Positions 55,200 to 62,795 of a DNA stretch of 64,000 nt are shown piece by piece. The translations under genes were made by a program, and so were the position numbers. The stretch is from Hydrogenophilales bacterium 28-61-23. Lineage in GTDB: Bacteria > Pseudomonadota > Gammaproteobacteria > Burkholderiales > Thiobacillaceae. The stretch spans positions 1-64,000 of the forward strand of contig NCGJ01000014.1 in NCBI GenBank assembly GCA_002281555.1, written 5' to 3'. Within the stretch, counting starts at the first letter, position 1. Each line of letters opens with the position of its first letter. The notes beneath the pieces were generated by a model. That model was not told the origin of the DNA. It did not search any database and saw only the letters and a list, made by a program, of their open reading frames with translations.

Positions 55200-55537
55200 A
55201 GCTCAGTTCCTTGTCAAATTACCCAGCAACGGTTTGGTATCACCAATCGGATGCCAAACCGTAGGTCGGCAATCCCTTGCCGACAATCCATCCAACCAAC
55301 CCGGCGGCATGGTAATGCCGCCCTACGCAAAACCATTCCCAACCCGTAGGTCGGCAACCCTTTGCCGACAATCCCCCTCGCGGCGGGGGTTCGCCGCCTT
55401 GCCAAACCAAAGGCAATCGGACGGTGAACCGGCGGCATGGGAATGCCGCCCTACTGGCCCGTTCCTGCCGTAGGTCGGCAATCCCTTGCCGACTTCCACA
55501 AACCCCGGCGGCATTCCCATGCCGCCCCATTCCATCC
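55200..55537. repeat. Array of seven REP hairpins between tpsB and tpsA
   Basis: Elements of two subtypes alternate. GTAGGTCGGC...GCCGAC occurs at 55261-55283, 55346-55369 and 55470-55493. GGCGGCAT...ATGCCGCC occurs at 55303-55326, 55431-55454 and 55507-55526. A GGCGG-loop-CCGCC hairpin lies at about 55375-55398. The 109-bp stretch 55346-55454 is repeated, with few differences, at 62792-62900 beside the RAYT gene. No gene is hidden here. The tpsA promoter or a translational control region must lie within or beside the array. Confidence 0.88.
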
Positions 55538-57241
55538 TCACCACTCCGCGCCCAACCGGAAATGAATCCGGTCGTCGCCTGAATCCACGCCGCCGGCGTC
55601 TTTCAATGCGATGGCGTAATCCACCCCGCCGCTGAATTTTTTGCCGGCCCGAAAACGCAAGCCCAGCCCGGCCGAGGCCAGGTTGAAACGGCTTTGCTGA
55701 AACGCGCCGGGTTCCAGGTAATAAAGCCGCGCGCCCTCGACGAAGGTGAGCAAATACAGCTCGTTCAGCACCGGCGCCCAAGCGCCGGCCAGCGGCGGGC
55801 TTTGCAGCTCCAGACCGGCGCGCCAGCCCTTGTCGCCCAGCGCAGCGGATTCCGGATAGCCGCGCACGCTGTCCGCGCCGCCGGCGGCCATTTGCTCGTT
55901 GGAAATCAGCGGGCTGGCGCTGTATTGGGTGGAAAGCTTTCCCGAAGCCAGCATCGCGTAAGGCAATTTGTAGCTCTGGCGCAGATCCGCCTTGAACAGC
56001 ATGAAATCGGCCTTGCCGCCGGGGTTGCGCTTGGCGGCGAACTCCTCTTCCTTGCCGATCACGCCGTTGATGCCGAATACCGTCGTAAGGCCGATCTGGG
56101 TCTGGCTGCCTGCTCCGGCCAGGGTCAGGTCATAGCTGGCGCTGAACGGCATGTAGGTAATCGGCAGATTGTTGTCCTGCTGGCCCTGGAAACGCTGGGA
56201 GTCCTGATAGTCCTTGTAGTCCGCGCCCAGCGTCAGCGAATGGAACACGCCCGGACGGGGACGCAACGGAACCACATAACGCAGGCCATAAATCTGGCCC
56301 TTGCCGATAGAACTGATGCCGCCCACGGTGGTTACGTCGGTATCGGAAAACACCGCGTAGGCGGCCAGCACATTCCCGTTCGCTTGCGGCGCGCTATAGC
56401 TGGCGACCAGCACCTTGGATTCATCCGGCTTTTCCGGCGCGGTCTGGAAATTGAGATTCAGGCTGTGCCCGGTCTGCCACAAATTGTCGTAGCGCACTGC
56501 CGCGCTCAACCGGGTTTTCGTGGTGTCGCGGCTGTAACGGTCGTTCAGTTCCACGCTGGCATGCAGGGGCGGCTTGTCTTCCACTTTCAGTTCCGCCTCC
56601 ACGGTGCCGGGTATGCGTCCGGCGCGCAGCAAGGGCGTCACCCGACGACCGGCATCGCGGTTGAGCTGGCCGAGTTCCTTCTGCACATCGTTGAAGTTGG
56701 GCACCTTGCCCTCGTCCAGTTCCGGCGTTTTGGCCTTGATCGCGCCCAGCGCGTAGTAGCGCGAACCGCTCACCTTGAGCCGCTCCACCTTGCCCTCCAT
56801 CACCTCCAGGCGCACCACGCCGCCCGCCACCTTCTGCTCGGGCAGCGTGACGAAAACGGTGAGGTAGCCGGCCGACTGATAGGCTTTTTCCAGCGCGGCC
56901 CGGGCCTGCTCGACATCGGCGATGGTCTTTTTCTCGCCCAGGTGGGGATAAACCGCATCTTCGATCTGCGCCGAAGGCAACACACTGTTGCCGCGCACCT
57001 CGTATTCGAGAATATCGAAACGGCCGTCGTCCTTCTCCACCACCGCTTTGGCCGGCACACCTGTGTCCGCATCGGCGGCAGGTGATTCCGGGTAGGTCGG
57101 CAATCCCTTGCCGACCTCGTCCGCACCTACCGGCGCGGCAACCAACAACACAAACGACCCGCAACACGCCAAACGGCGCAGCACGCGGATCATCAAAACA
57201 GGGGTCTGTCGATACTTTGACATTCGTTGAATAGTCGTCAT
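55538..57241 (-). CDS. TpsB: outer-membrane transporter of the ShlB/FhaC family
   Basis: This 567-residue two-partner-secretion transporter has an N-terminal export signal ending near PVGA, POTRA-like domains (about 68-215, FDILEYEVRGNSVLP... and VRLEVMEGKVERLKV), and a 16-strand barrel with the conserved VRGYPES motif. It ends in HFRLGAEW with a terminal aromatic residue. Starts at 57241, 57223 and 57193 are in frame; 57193 gives a tidy signal peptide, and none has a good ribosome-binding site. Right after the predicted cleavage site a GTAG-type REP (57092-57116) is translated as EVGKGLPTYPE. It must export the tpsA product encoded 338 bp downstream. Confidence 0.93.
   Translation of the reverse strand: MTTIQRMSKYRQTPVLMIRVLRRLACCGSFVLLVAAPVGADEVGKGLPTYPESPAADADTGVPAKAVVEKDDGRFDILEYEVRGNSVLPSAQIEDAVYPHLGEKKTIADVEQARAALEKAYQSAGYLTVFVTLPEQKVAGGVVRLEVMEGKVERLKVSGSRYYALGAIKAKTPELDEGKVPNFNDVQKELGQLNRDAGRRVTPLLRAGRIPGTVEAELKVEDKPPLHASVELNDRYSRDTTKTRLSAAVRYDNLWQTGHSLNLNFQTAPEKPDESKVLVASYSAPQANGNVLAAYAVFSDTDVTTVGGISSIGKGQIYGLRYVVPLRPRPGVFHSLTLGADYKDYQDSQRFQGQQDNNLPITYMPFSASYDLTLAGAGSQTQIGLTTVFGINGVIGKEEEFAAKRNPGGKADFMLFKADLRQSYKLPYAMLASGKLSTQYSASPLISNEQMAAGGADSVRGYPESAALGDKGWRAGLELQSPPLAGAWAPVLNELYLLTFVEGARLYYLEPGAFQQSRFNLASAGLGLRFRAGKKFSGGVDYAIALKDAGGVDSGDDRIHFRLGAEW
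57092..57116. repeat. REP hairpin inside tpsB coding sequence
   Basis: GTAGGTCGGCAATCCCTTGC continues to CGACCT, a complete GTAG-headed hairpin embedded in frame in tpsB. It encodes VGKGLPTY between the signal peptide and the first POTRA domain, a region likely to tolerate insertions. The hairpin sequence matches those in the tpsB-tpsA gap. Confidence 0.9.
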
Positions 57242-57258
57242 AACGCATTTGCTAAAAC

Positions 57259-57286
57259 GCCATTCCCCGCTTACGCGGGGAATGGC
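57259..57286 (-). terminator. Hairpin terminator after the PstS-like gene
   Basis: GCCATTCCCCGC (57259-57270) pairs perfectly with GCGGGGAATGGC (57275-57286) around TTAC. On the minus strand it is followed by GTTTTAG and lies 51 nt after the PstS-like stop. It ends only 17 nt before the first possible tpsB start, so the tpsB promoter would overlap it or lie upstream. Confidence 0.7.
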
Positions 57287-57337
57287 AATTACGGCTAAGA
57301 CTCAGGCGGGATTGCCCCGCCGAAAAGACTCAAAGGC

Positions 57338-58642
57338 TTACTCGGCCAGAGAGAACGGCGAGCAGGAATTGCCGCCAGTGCTGCCGCGATGCACGCGCGC
57401 CGGGTAAGCGCTGTAGCTGGAAGCGCCCGGCACGGTGAAGATGCCGACCAGGGGGTTGACCTTGGCCGGGTTGCCCATCAGCGCGACGAACTTGTTCATG
57501 AAGTTCTTCTGGGCGGTGGTGTTGTCGTTGCGGTAGACATACACGGATTCGAAGGCGTAGTTGTACTGGCCGTCGATCACGGTCTGGCGCTGGCTGGCGT
57601 CGGGCGTCGGGCTGACGCCGTCGAGCTTGACGAAATGCCAGTGGTCGGAAGCGCCGGGCGCGTTTTCCAGCGACATGATGCCGATAGCGTATTCGTCGGC
57701 GGCGGTGCCGTCGGCCTTGACCGCGGCGTTGACCGTGTTCTGGTTGTGCGCGTTCAGACAGGTCTTGACGTCGCCGGTGCCGGCGTTTTCGATGACCTTG
57801 AAGCTGCCGTTGGTATCGGCATCCAGAACCGCGTTCAACTGGCCAAAGGTCGGATCGGCGGCGGCACAAGGGTTGTTCAGGAAGAACACTTCCATGCCGG
57901 CCTGGGTGCCGGAGGCATTGGTGCGGCGGCACAGGTTCAGGTTGTTGGTCGCATTGGCGACGCCGAACGGGGTCCAGTCGGTGTGGTAGGCACCCGACGA
58001 ACTCAGGATGGAGGTGAACTGCTGCTTGGTGATGTTGGGCTGGTTGGCAACCGTGAAGTCAGCACCCAGGCCTTGCGCGGTTTGCAGCGCGGCATACAGC
58101 TTGTCGCTGACGGCGACGCCGAAGCCCTGGCCGGCAAAACCGGCCTTGGTGGTGTAGGCCACGCCGGCCGGATTGAACGCGCCACGGGCTTCCCAAATGG
58201 CGCCTTCGACGTCGGAGAAACCGCCGTGGGCATTGACCAGCTTGGTGCCGGTACAGCTCAGCGTGGTGCCGGCAAAGGTCGGGGTCGCGCAGGTGGCTTC
58301 GTCCAGCACCAGGGTCTGGGCGTTGCGCTTGATGGCGCGATCGAAGGCTTCCAACGAACCGTCGACGTTGTTCTTGACGATCCACAATTTGGTGCCGGCG
58401 GCCAGGCCGGAGTTGGTGGTATCGACGTCGCTGCAATAGACGCCCTTGATCTTGTTGCTGGGGCCGCCCTGATAAGCCTGGGTGCTGGCGGCGTTCTTGC
58501 ACATGGCCTTGGCCACGTCGGTGACCGAATTGCCGATGGCGGTGGCGCCGTCCATGTGGATGACGAAGGTGGGGGTGATGGCGGCGTTGGCGGAACCGGC
58601 GGCCAGGGCGGCGACGGCGAAAGCGATTTGATGCAGTTTCAT
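57338..58642 (-). CDS. PstS-like periplasmic substrate-binding protein
   Basis: This 434-residue exported protein has a signal peptide ending at ANA (residue 20). The mature part resembles PstS-like or ABC periplasmic-binding folds (ITPTFVIHMDGATAIGNSVT... and DEYAIGIMSLENAPGASDHW), with several Cys pairs probably in disulfides (CKN...YCSD, CATP...SCTG, CRR...NPCA...CLN). No ABC permease is nearby and no PEP-CTERM anchor is present. The signal resembles those of the two PEP-CTERM proteins downstream. Secreted relatives are associated with type II secretion and phosphate limitation in some proteobacteria, but ligand and role here are unknown. Confidence 0.7.
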   Translation of the reverse strand: MKLHQIAFAVAALAAGSANAAITPTFVIHMDGATAIGNSVTDVAKAMCKNAASTQAYQGGPSNKIKGVYCSDVDTTNSGLAAGTKLWIVKNNVDGSLEAFDRAIKRNAQTLVLDEATCATPTFAGTTLSCTGTKLVNAHGGFSDVEGAIWEARGAFNPAGVAYTTKAGFAGQGFGVAVSDKLYAALQTAQGLGADFTVANQPNITKQQFTSILSSSGAYHTDWTPFGVANATNNLNLCRRTNASGTQAGMEVFFLNNPCAAADPTFGQLNAVLDADTNGSFKVIENAGTGDVKTCLNAHNQNTVNAAVKADGTAADEYAIGIMSLENAPGASDHWHFVKLDGVSPTPDASQRQTVIDGQYNYAFESVYVYRNDNTTAQKNFMNKFVALMGNPAKVNPLVGIFTVPGASSYSAYPARVHRGSTGGNSCSPFSLAE

Positions 58643-58691
58643 GGAATTTCCTTTACGTTTGGATTCAGAGTACGAACTTCAGGCTATTAAC

Positions 58692-58714
58692 GCCGCCCGG
58701 CCAGGCCGGGCGGC
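58692..58714 (-). terminator. Hairpin after the first PEP-CTERM gene
   Basis: GCCGCCCGGCC and GGCCGGGCGGC form an 11-bp perfect stem with almost no loop, 20 nt after the stop on the minus strand. There is no clear T-run, so it may be a weak terminator or a 3'-end stabiliser. Confidence 0.5.
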
Positions 58715-58733
58715 AGGGTGCTAACTAAAGAAC

Positions 58734-59531
58734 TCAGGCCTTGCGGCGGCGGGCCAGGAAACCGACCAAGCCCATACCCAGCGCCATGAAGGCGTAGGTG
58801 TCGGCTTCGGGCACCGGAGCGGCGACGCTGTAGGTCAGGATGTCGCCGGTCAGGCCGAACGTGCCGGCCTGCTGGTACAGATTGGTTTGCGCCAGGGTGG
58901 CGCTGCTGCTGTTGCCGAGCAGCCAGAAGTCGGCGGTATCGGCGGCGGCCACGGTGGTGACGAACGGCATGTTGTTGGCCAACTTGTCGCCGATCTTGCT
59001 CTGGGCATAGGCGGCGGTCTTGTTGGTGTAGCTGGAGCCGTCGGCCACGCTGTCGTGGTCGTTCATCAGGTTGTTGCTATCGACCTGTACGCCATTGACC
59101 AACCAGGTGGTGCCGTTGGCCGTACCGACAGCGGTAACCAACTTGCTGTTGGTGGTGGTGTAGCCGCTTACATCGTCGCCGGCGGCAACGGTGGTCAGCA
59201 GACGCTTGTTATCGGCGGTGGAAGTGGCGCCGACGTTGTCCAGCGAGTACACGGCGTATTTGGCGTTGGTCAGATCGCCGCCGATGGCGGTGTTGAAGGC
59301 GCTCCAGGCGGAGAAGCCGGCCAGGTTCCAGGACTGGCTGGCGTTGGCGCCGGCCAGGAAGCTGTCCATACCGATGCCCAAGTCGCCGACGAAGGAATAG
59401 CCGGCGGTGGTGTCGGTGACGACCAGGAACAGGGAACCGGTGCCGTTGGTGCTGTTGCCGTTGTCGATGGCGGCGTGGGCGGAGCCGGCGGCGACCAGGG
59501 CCAGGGCGGCGATGAGGTGTTTCAGTTTCAT
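58734..59531 (-). CDS. PEP-CTERM surface/exported protein, paralogue 1
   Basis: This 265-residue protein has a signal peptide ending at AHA (residue 20) and a C-terminal sorting signal: VPEADTYAFMALGMGLVGFL then ARRRKA, that is a VPE motif, a membrane helix and a basic end. Exosortase would recognise it, cleave it and probably deliver the protein to the cell surface with exopolysaccharide. The mature region is about 80% identical by eye to the protein at 60249-61061, so the two arose by tandem duplication. The VPEAD sorting motif differs from VPEPE in the paralogue. No enzymatic motif was recognised. ATG 59531 has the usual MKLKHLIAAL start. Confidence 0.92.
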   Translation of the reverse strand: MKLKHLIAALALVAAGSAHAAIDNGNSTNGTGSLFLVVTDTTAGYSFVGDLGIGMDSFLAGANASQSWNLAGFSAWSAFNTAIGGDLTNAKYAVYSLDNVGATSTADNKRLLTTVAAGDDVSGYTTTNSKLVTAVGTANGTTWLVNGVQVDSNNLMNDHDSVADGSSYTNKTAAYAQSKIGDKLANNMPFVTTVAAADTADFWLLGNSSSATLAQTNLYQQAGTFGLTGDILTYSVAAPVPEADTYAFMALGMGLVGFLARRRKA

Positions 59532-59683
59532 GTTTACTTCTCCGAATGAGTCATGGTGGGTGTTGCCGGATGTTTCCCGACTGCCTATGCGTCGACATCG
59601 GGAAGCGTCCGGTGCGCCAGTAGCGCTGGCAGCCACTTTCCACCCTTACTGTTACATTTCTTACCGTCCGCAAACCCGAAAAA

Positions 59684-59701
59684 ATGAGCCGTTCGGCTCA
59701 T
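59684..59701. promoter_or_regulatory. Putative operator upstream of PEP-CTERM paralogue 1
   Basis: ATGAGCCGTTCGGCTCAT is a 7-bp perfect inverted repeat around GTTC, 153-170 bp before the start of paralogue 1. An identical site stands at 61219-61236, 158-175 bp before paralogue 2. In both, AAATGTAA (minus-strand reading) follows at exactly 24 nt. Confidence 0.65.
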
Positions 59702-60027
59702 GCGCATCGGCCTCAACCGGCGATGGCCCAGCACTTTAGTCCAGGCAGATGACAGGAATTTGACGATAGCCCGGCGCCCGCACGAACCGTGCCGCGACAA
59801 AGGCATGCCGCCCGAAAGCCCCCGCTCTGGCGCATACGGCAATCCATATTCCACATATCAGGCGGCTGCGCCGCGAGAAGGATCGTCGGCATTGGGATGC
59901 CGACCTACGAGAACCTCAGCACATGAAGCTGGCTTGCGGTAGGGCGGCAACCCCTTGCCGCCTTCAACGTCCGATTGTCTTTCAACAACAAGCGGCTGCG
60001 CCGCGAGGATGATCGTCGGCATGGGGC

Positions 60028-60085
60028 AGCGGAGTCGTAGCGCTTTAGCGCGTAAGAATCTGGCGCACCCCTGGCGGGTAATGCC
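60028..60085. repeat. Second copy of the GCGGAGTCGTAGCGC repeat
   Basis: It matches 37551-37609 over about 58 bp with the same internal inverted repeats (GCGCTTTAGCGC, ACCCCTGGCGGGT), only diverging in loops. Confidence 0.6.
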
Positions 60086-60187
60086 AGCCCCTACGGGCTG
60101 GAATTAGGTAATCCGGGGCGGCATGACGGAATTGAATTAATCGGCGCCTCCCCAACGAACAATCCGGGATAAACGCAATGCCCATAA

Positions 60188-60216
60188 AAAAACCGCCGGA
60201 CCCGCCGGCGGTTTTT
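60188..60216 (-). terminator. Rho-independent terminator of PEP-CTERM paralogue 2
   Basis: AAAAACCGCCGG and CCGGCGGTTTTT form a 12-bp stem around ACCCG, flanked by A and T runs, 33 nt downstream of the stop on the minus strand. Confidence 0.9.
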
Positions 60217-60248
60217 CCTGGCTAGCGCCCTGGCGGGCGCGGCGGCGC

Positions 60249-61061
60249 TCAGGCGGCCTTGCGGCGACGCGCCATGAAACCGACCAGACCCAGACCGGCC
60301 AGCATCAGGGCATAGGTCTCGGGTTCCGGCACGGCGGTGACGCTATAGGCCAGTGTATCGCCGGACAGGCTGAACTGGCCGGCCTGCTGGTACAGATTGG
60401 CTTGCGCCAAAGTGGCACTGCTGCTATTGCCCAACAGCCAGAAGTCAGCGGTATCGGCGGCGGCCACAGTGGTGACGAACGGCATATTGTTGCCCAGCTT
60501 GTCACCGATCTTGGCCTGGGCATAGGCAGCCGAGTTGTTGGTGTAGCTAGAACCGTCGGCCACGGTGTCGTGATCGTTCATCGCGTTCTTAGCATCGGCC
60601 TGCACGCCAGAGACCAGCCAGGTAGTGCCATTGGCAGTACCGACAGCGGCAACCAACTTGCTGTTGGTGGTGGTGTAGCCGCTCACGTCGTCGCCGGCGG
60701 CGACGGTGGTCAACAAACGCTTGGCTTCCACGGTCGTGGTGGCGCCGACGTTGTCCAGCGAGTACACGGCATATTTGGCGTTGGTCAGATCGCCGCCGAT
60801 GGCGCCGACGAAGGGGGTCCAGGCGGAGAAGCCGGCCAGGTTCCAGGTGGTGCTGCTGCCGGAAGCCATGGCGGCGCTGGAAGCGATAAAGCCGTCCATG
60901 CCGACGCCCAGGTCGCCGACGAAGGAATAGCCGGCGGTGGTGTCGGTAACGACCAAGAACAGGGAACCGGTGCCGTCGGTGGAGTTACCGTTGTCGATGG
61001 CGGCGTGGGCGCTGCCGGCAGCCACGAGGGCCAGGGCGGCGATAAGTTGTTTCAGTTTCAT
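60249..61061 (-). CDS. PEP-CTERM surface/exported protein, paralogue 2
   Basis: This 270-residue protein has a signal peptide ending at AHA and the tripartite sorting signal VPEPETYALMLAGLGLVGFM then ARRRKAA. The mature part is a Ser/Thr/Gly/Asn-rich beta domain highly similar to paralogue 1; it has five extra residues near position 55 (AMASGSS region). The canonical VPEPE makes it an excellent exosortase substrate for the enzyme encoded at 62978 onwards. Its role is unknown, and such proteins are often biofilm or exopolysaccharide associated. The upstream region repeats the palindrome and AAATGTAA spacing of paralogue 1, so both are probably co-regulated. Confidence 0.93.
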   Translation of the reverse strand: MKLKQLIAALALVAAGSAHAAIDNGNSTDGTGSLFLVVTDTTAGYSFVGDLGVGMDGFIASSAAMASGSSTTWNLAGFSAWTPFVGAIGGDLTNAKYAVYSLDNVGATTTVEAKRLLTTVAAGDDVSGYTTTNSKLVAAVGTANGTTWLVSGVQADAKNAMNDHDTVADGSSYTNNSAAYAQAKIGDKLGNNMPFVTTVAAADTADFWLLGNSSSATLAQANLYQQAGQFSLSGDTLAYSVTAVPEPETYALMLAGLGLVGFMARRRKAA

Positions 61062-61398
61062 GTTGTGGACTCCTGTGAGGAAAAAATAAAAACAATCGAA
61101 CCCGATGCGCCACGCTTTGCCGGATCAACGCGTGGCCTGGCTACCAAAGCGGCACATGGCTGCAAATTCACTGTAACCGGCCTTTATTACATTTGATCAA
61201 ACCCGGTATCGCACCCCGATGAGCCGTTCGGCTCATGGTTCCGGTTCAAACAAAAATCTTCGCGGCAGCTTACAGGGCCAAGATTTCAGGAAATTGACAG
61301 GTAAACCACGAAAAATGAGCCGAACGGCTCATGGCTGTAAATTTTTCCGACAAGATTCGACGATCCCGCGCACGGTTCGTGGTCGGATATGTGCGATC
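61062..61398. promoter_or_regulatory. Upstream region of PEP-CTERM paralogue 2 with two palindromes
   Basis: It holds TTACATTT (61187-61194), ATGAGCCGTTCGGCTCAT (61219-61236) and, in reverse orientation, ATGAGCCGAACGGCTCAT (61315-61332). The third copy is 67 nt from the end of the pseudopilin gene and may also act as its 3' hairpin. I see no gene in this 337-bp stretch, and no clear sigma-54 motif. Confidence 0.6.
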
Positions 61399-62145
61399 TC
61401 AAGGCGGGCTTGCGTTGCAGGCGTTGAAAACGTCGATGGCGGCTTGTCGGCACAAGTAATAGGCGGCCATGTTTTCCGGGGCCTTGCCTGCCTCACACAC
61501 CGCCAAGGCGGCGTCGTGCGGCTTGATGCAGGCATCGAAGTTTGCCCGCGGTTGTGCGTCCTGGCGCGCGTCGGCGTGTGATTCCGCGCCCGCGCCGGGC
61601 GTGCCGTCGCTTGCGCCTGTGCCGCCGGCCGCCGTGACAGGGCTGCTCGCGTAGGCGAACTTCCAGTCCAGGTATCGGGTCGCGGTAGCGAAAGTGGCAT
61701 ATCGCTCCGGAAAACCGGCGCTTTTCAATGGCCTGGCCTCGGACAGGCTATGCACCCCGACAATCCCGCCGTTGCCATCTTTGACCAGCCCCCACTCGGG
61801 TTTACCACTCACCGGGTCGACATAAGCGCGGCGCAGATGGCGGACTGTGTGGGGGAAACGCGGGTCGAGCAGCAGTTCTTCCAACGCTTTAGGCAATCGC
61901 TTCTGCCCATCCGGCGCCATGGTTTGGCTGAAACTTTCGATCGCACGCCGGTACTGATCGCCAACGAACAACAACTCCGCCTCCTTCTCCCGCTGCACGA
62001 CGCCATGCCACAGCGTACCCAACGCGGCCATGCTCACGCCCAGCCCGGCGACGAGGAACAGCAACCAGAGAAAAGTGAAACCGCCTTGGCAGCGGGGGAC
62101 GGGTGGCATGTGCAATTTGGCAAGCGGAATGGAACGTTGAATCAT
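61399..62145 (-). CDS. Type II secretion/type IV pilin-like (pseudopilin) protein
   Basis: This 248-residue protein has a prepilin-type leader: a basic 20-residue stretch ending QGG, then FTFLWLLFLVAGLGVSMAAL as the hydrophobic helix (the +5 Glu of true pilins is absent). The next part, AELLFVGDQYRRAIESFSQ and RHLRRAYVDPVSGKPEWGLVKD, matches the GspH/GspG-like domain common in betaproteobacterial type II secretion system genes. The C-terminal 75 residues are Ala/Thr-rich and contain four Cys. Without the Glu it may be a minor or atypical pseudopilin. It stands alone among exosortase-related genes. Confidence 0.78.
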   Translation of the reverse strand: MIQRSIPLAKLHMPPVPRCQGGFTFLWLLFLVAGLGVSMAALGTLWHGVVQREKEAELLFVGDQYRRAIESFSQTMAPDGQKRLPKALEELLLDPRFPHTVRHLRRAYVDPVSGKPEWGLVKDGNGGIVGVHSLSEARPLKSAGFPERYATFATATRYLDWKFAYASSPVTAAGGTGASDGTPGAGAESHADARQDAQPRANFDACIKPHDAALAVCEAGKAPENMAAYYLCRQAAIDVFNACNASPP

Positions 62146-62202
62146 CGCAGAGAAATATCACGCCAATGTGAAACCGTAGGTCGGCGGGCGCGATGTGTTC
62201 AC

Positions 62203-62255
62203 GTAGGTCGGCATTCCCATGCCGACAATCCTCCTCGCGGCGGGGGTTCGCCGCC
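62203..62255. repeat. Left REP pair beside the RAYT gene
   Basis: GTAGGTCGGCATTCCCATGC completes a perfect hairpin GTCGGCAT/ATGCCGAC, and is followed by a second hairpin CGCGGCGGGGGTTCGCCGCC. The segment 62183-62255, including the preceding GGCGCGATGTGTT, is repeated at 62903-62975. It is therefore a direct repeat of about 73 bp on either side of the transposase gene. Confidence 0.92.
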
Positions 62256-62294
62256 TATTCACGCCGATGGCACCCACCACGCTACCATCGCGAC

Positions 62295-62795
62295 ATGCCC
62301 AATTACCGCCGCCATTACCTCGCTCTGCCGGTGTTCGTAACCCTGGTTACGCATGGCCGCGCGGGATGGTTGAACGGCGACCGGGTAGAGGATGTGTTGG
62401 TGGCGATGCGTGGCGTCAAGCTCAACTATCCCTTTCGCCACATCGCCCACGTCATCCTGCCGGATCACATCCACTGGCTGTTTGAACCCGAAGCCGACAC
62501 CAACTTTTCCAAGCTGGTGTCTGCGGTGAAGCGCGAAGTCACCTGGCGTATGAAGGCTCAAGGCCGGGAGGGCCCGTTCTGGCAGAACCGCTTTTACGAT
62601 CACCTCATACGCGAGGAAGCGGATTTGCAGGCCCATCTCGATTACATCCATTTCAACCCGGTCAAACACGGCCACTGCAAGCGCGCGGCGGATTGGCCGC
62701 ATTCATCGTTTAAAAGCTGGCTCGCGCGCGGCGCGTACACGTCGGATTGGGGCGTAGCCGAACCCGGGAATTTGATAGGAATGAATTTGGAGTAG
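62295..62795 (+). CDS. REP-associated tyrosine transposase (RAYT, Y1 family)
   Basis: This 166-residue Y1 HUH-type nuclease is related to IS200/IS605 TnpA but domesticated to act on REP sequences. The HUH motif is DHIHWLFEP (around residue 55), with IAHVILP before it. The catalytic Tyr candidate lies in LDYIHFNPVKHG (around residue 115), and RYY/ALPVFVTLVTHG opens the fold. GTAG-headed REPs stand immediately before (62203) and after. The stop codon TAG 62793-62795 is itself part of the downstream GTAG. All residues look intact, so it could be active on the repeats that litter the neighbouring genes. Confidence 0.92.
   Translation: MPNYRRHYLALPVFVTLVTHGRAGWLNGDRVEDVLVAMRGVKLNYPFRHIAHVILPDHIHWLFEPEADTNFSKLVSAVKREVTWRMKAQGREGPFWQNRFYDHLIREEADLQAHLDYIHFNPVKHGHCKRAADWPHSSFKSWLARGAYTSDWGVAEPGNLIGMNLE

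Larger units (their letters stand above)
59532..60248. other. Intergenic region with operator palindrome, REPs and terminator
   Basis: No gene is seen in these 717 bases. They contain TTACATTT (59652-59659) and the palindrome ATGAGCCGTTCGGCTCAT (59684-59701) upstream of paralogue 1. REP hairpins are at 59885-59908 and 59939-59962, with a truncated one at about 60014-60026. A dispersed GCGGAGTCG repeat lies at 60028-60085, and a terminator for paralogue 2 at 60188-60216. The minus-strand ORF extended to 59636 is not real. Confidence 0.8.

Noticed and set aside
55261-55526. Possible CRISPR array
   Set aside because: The repeats are self-complementary hairpins of two subtypes with variable spacing, also found dispersed elsewhere, and no cas genes are present. 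They are REPs.
44193-57241. Contact-dependent inhibition (CdiBA) system
   Set aside because: No VENN motif, toxin tip or small immunity gene is found after the exoprotein. The next gene is an ExbB fusion.
59532-59760. Sigma-54 promoter upstream of the PEP-CTERM genes
   Set aside because: A GG-N10-GC spacing can be found on the minus strand near 59615 for paralogue 1 only; paralogue 2 lacks it, and the consensus bases are poor.
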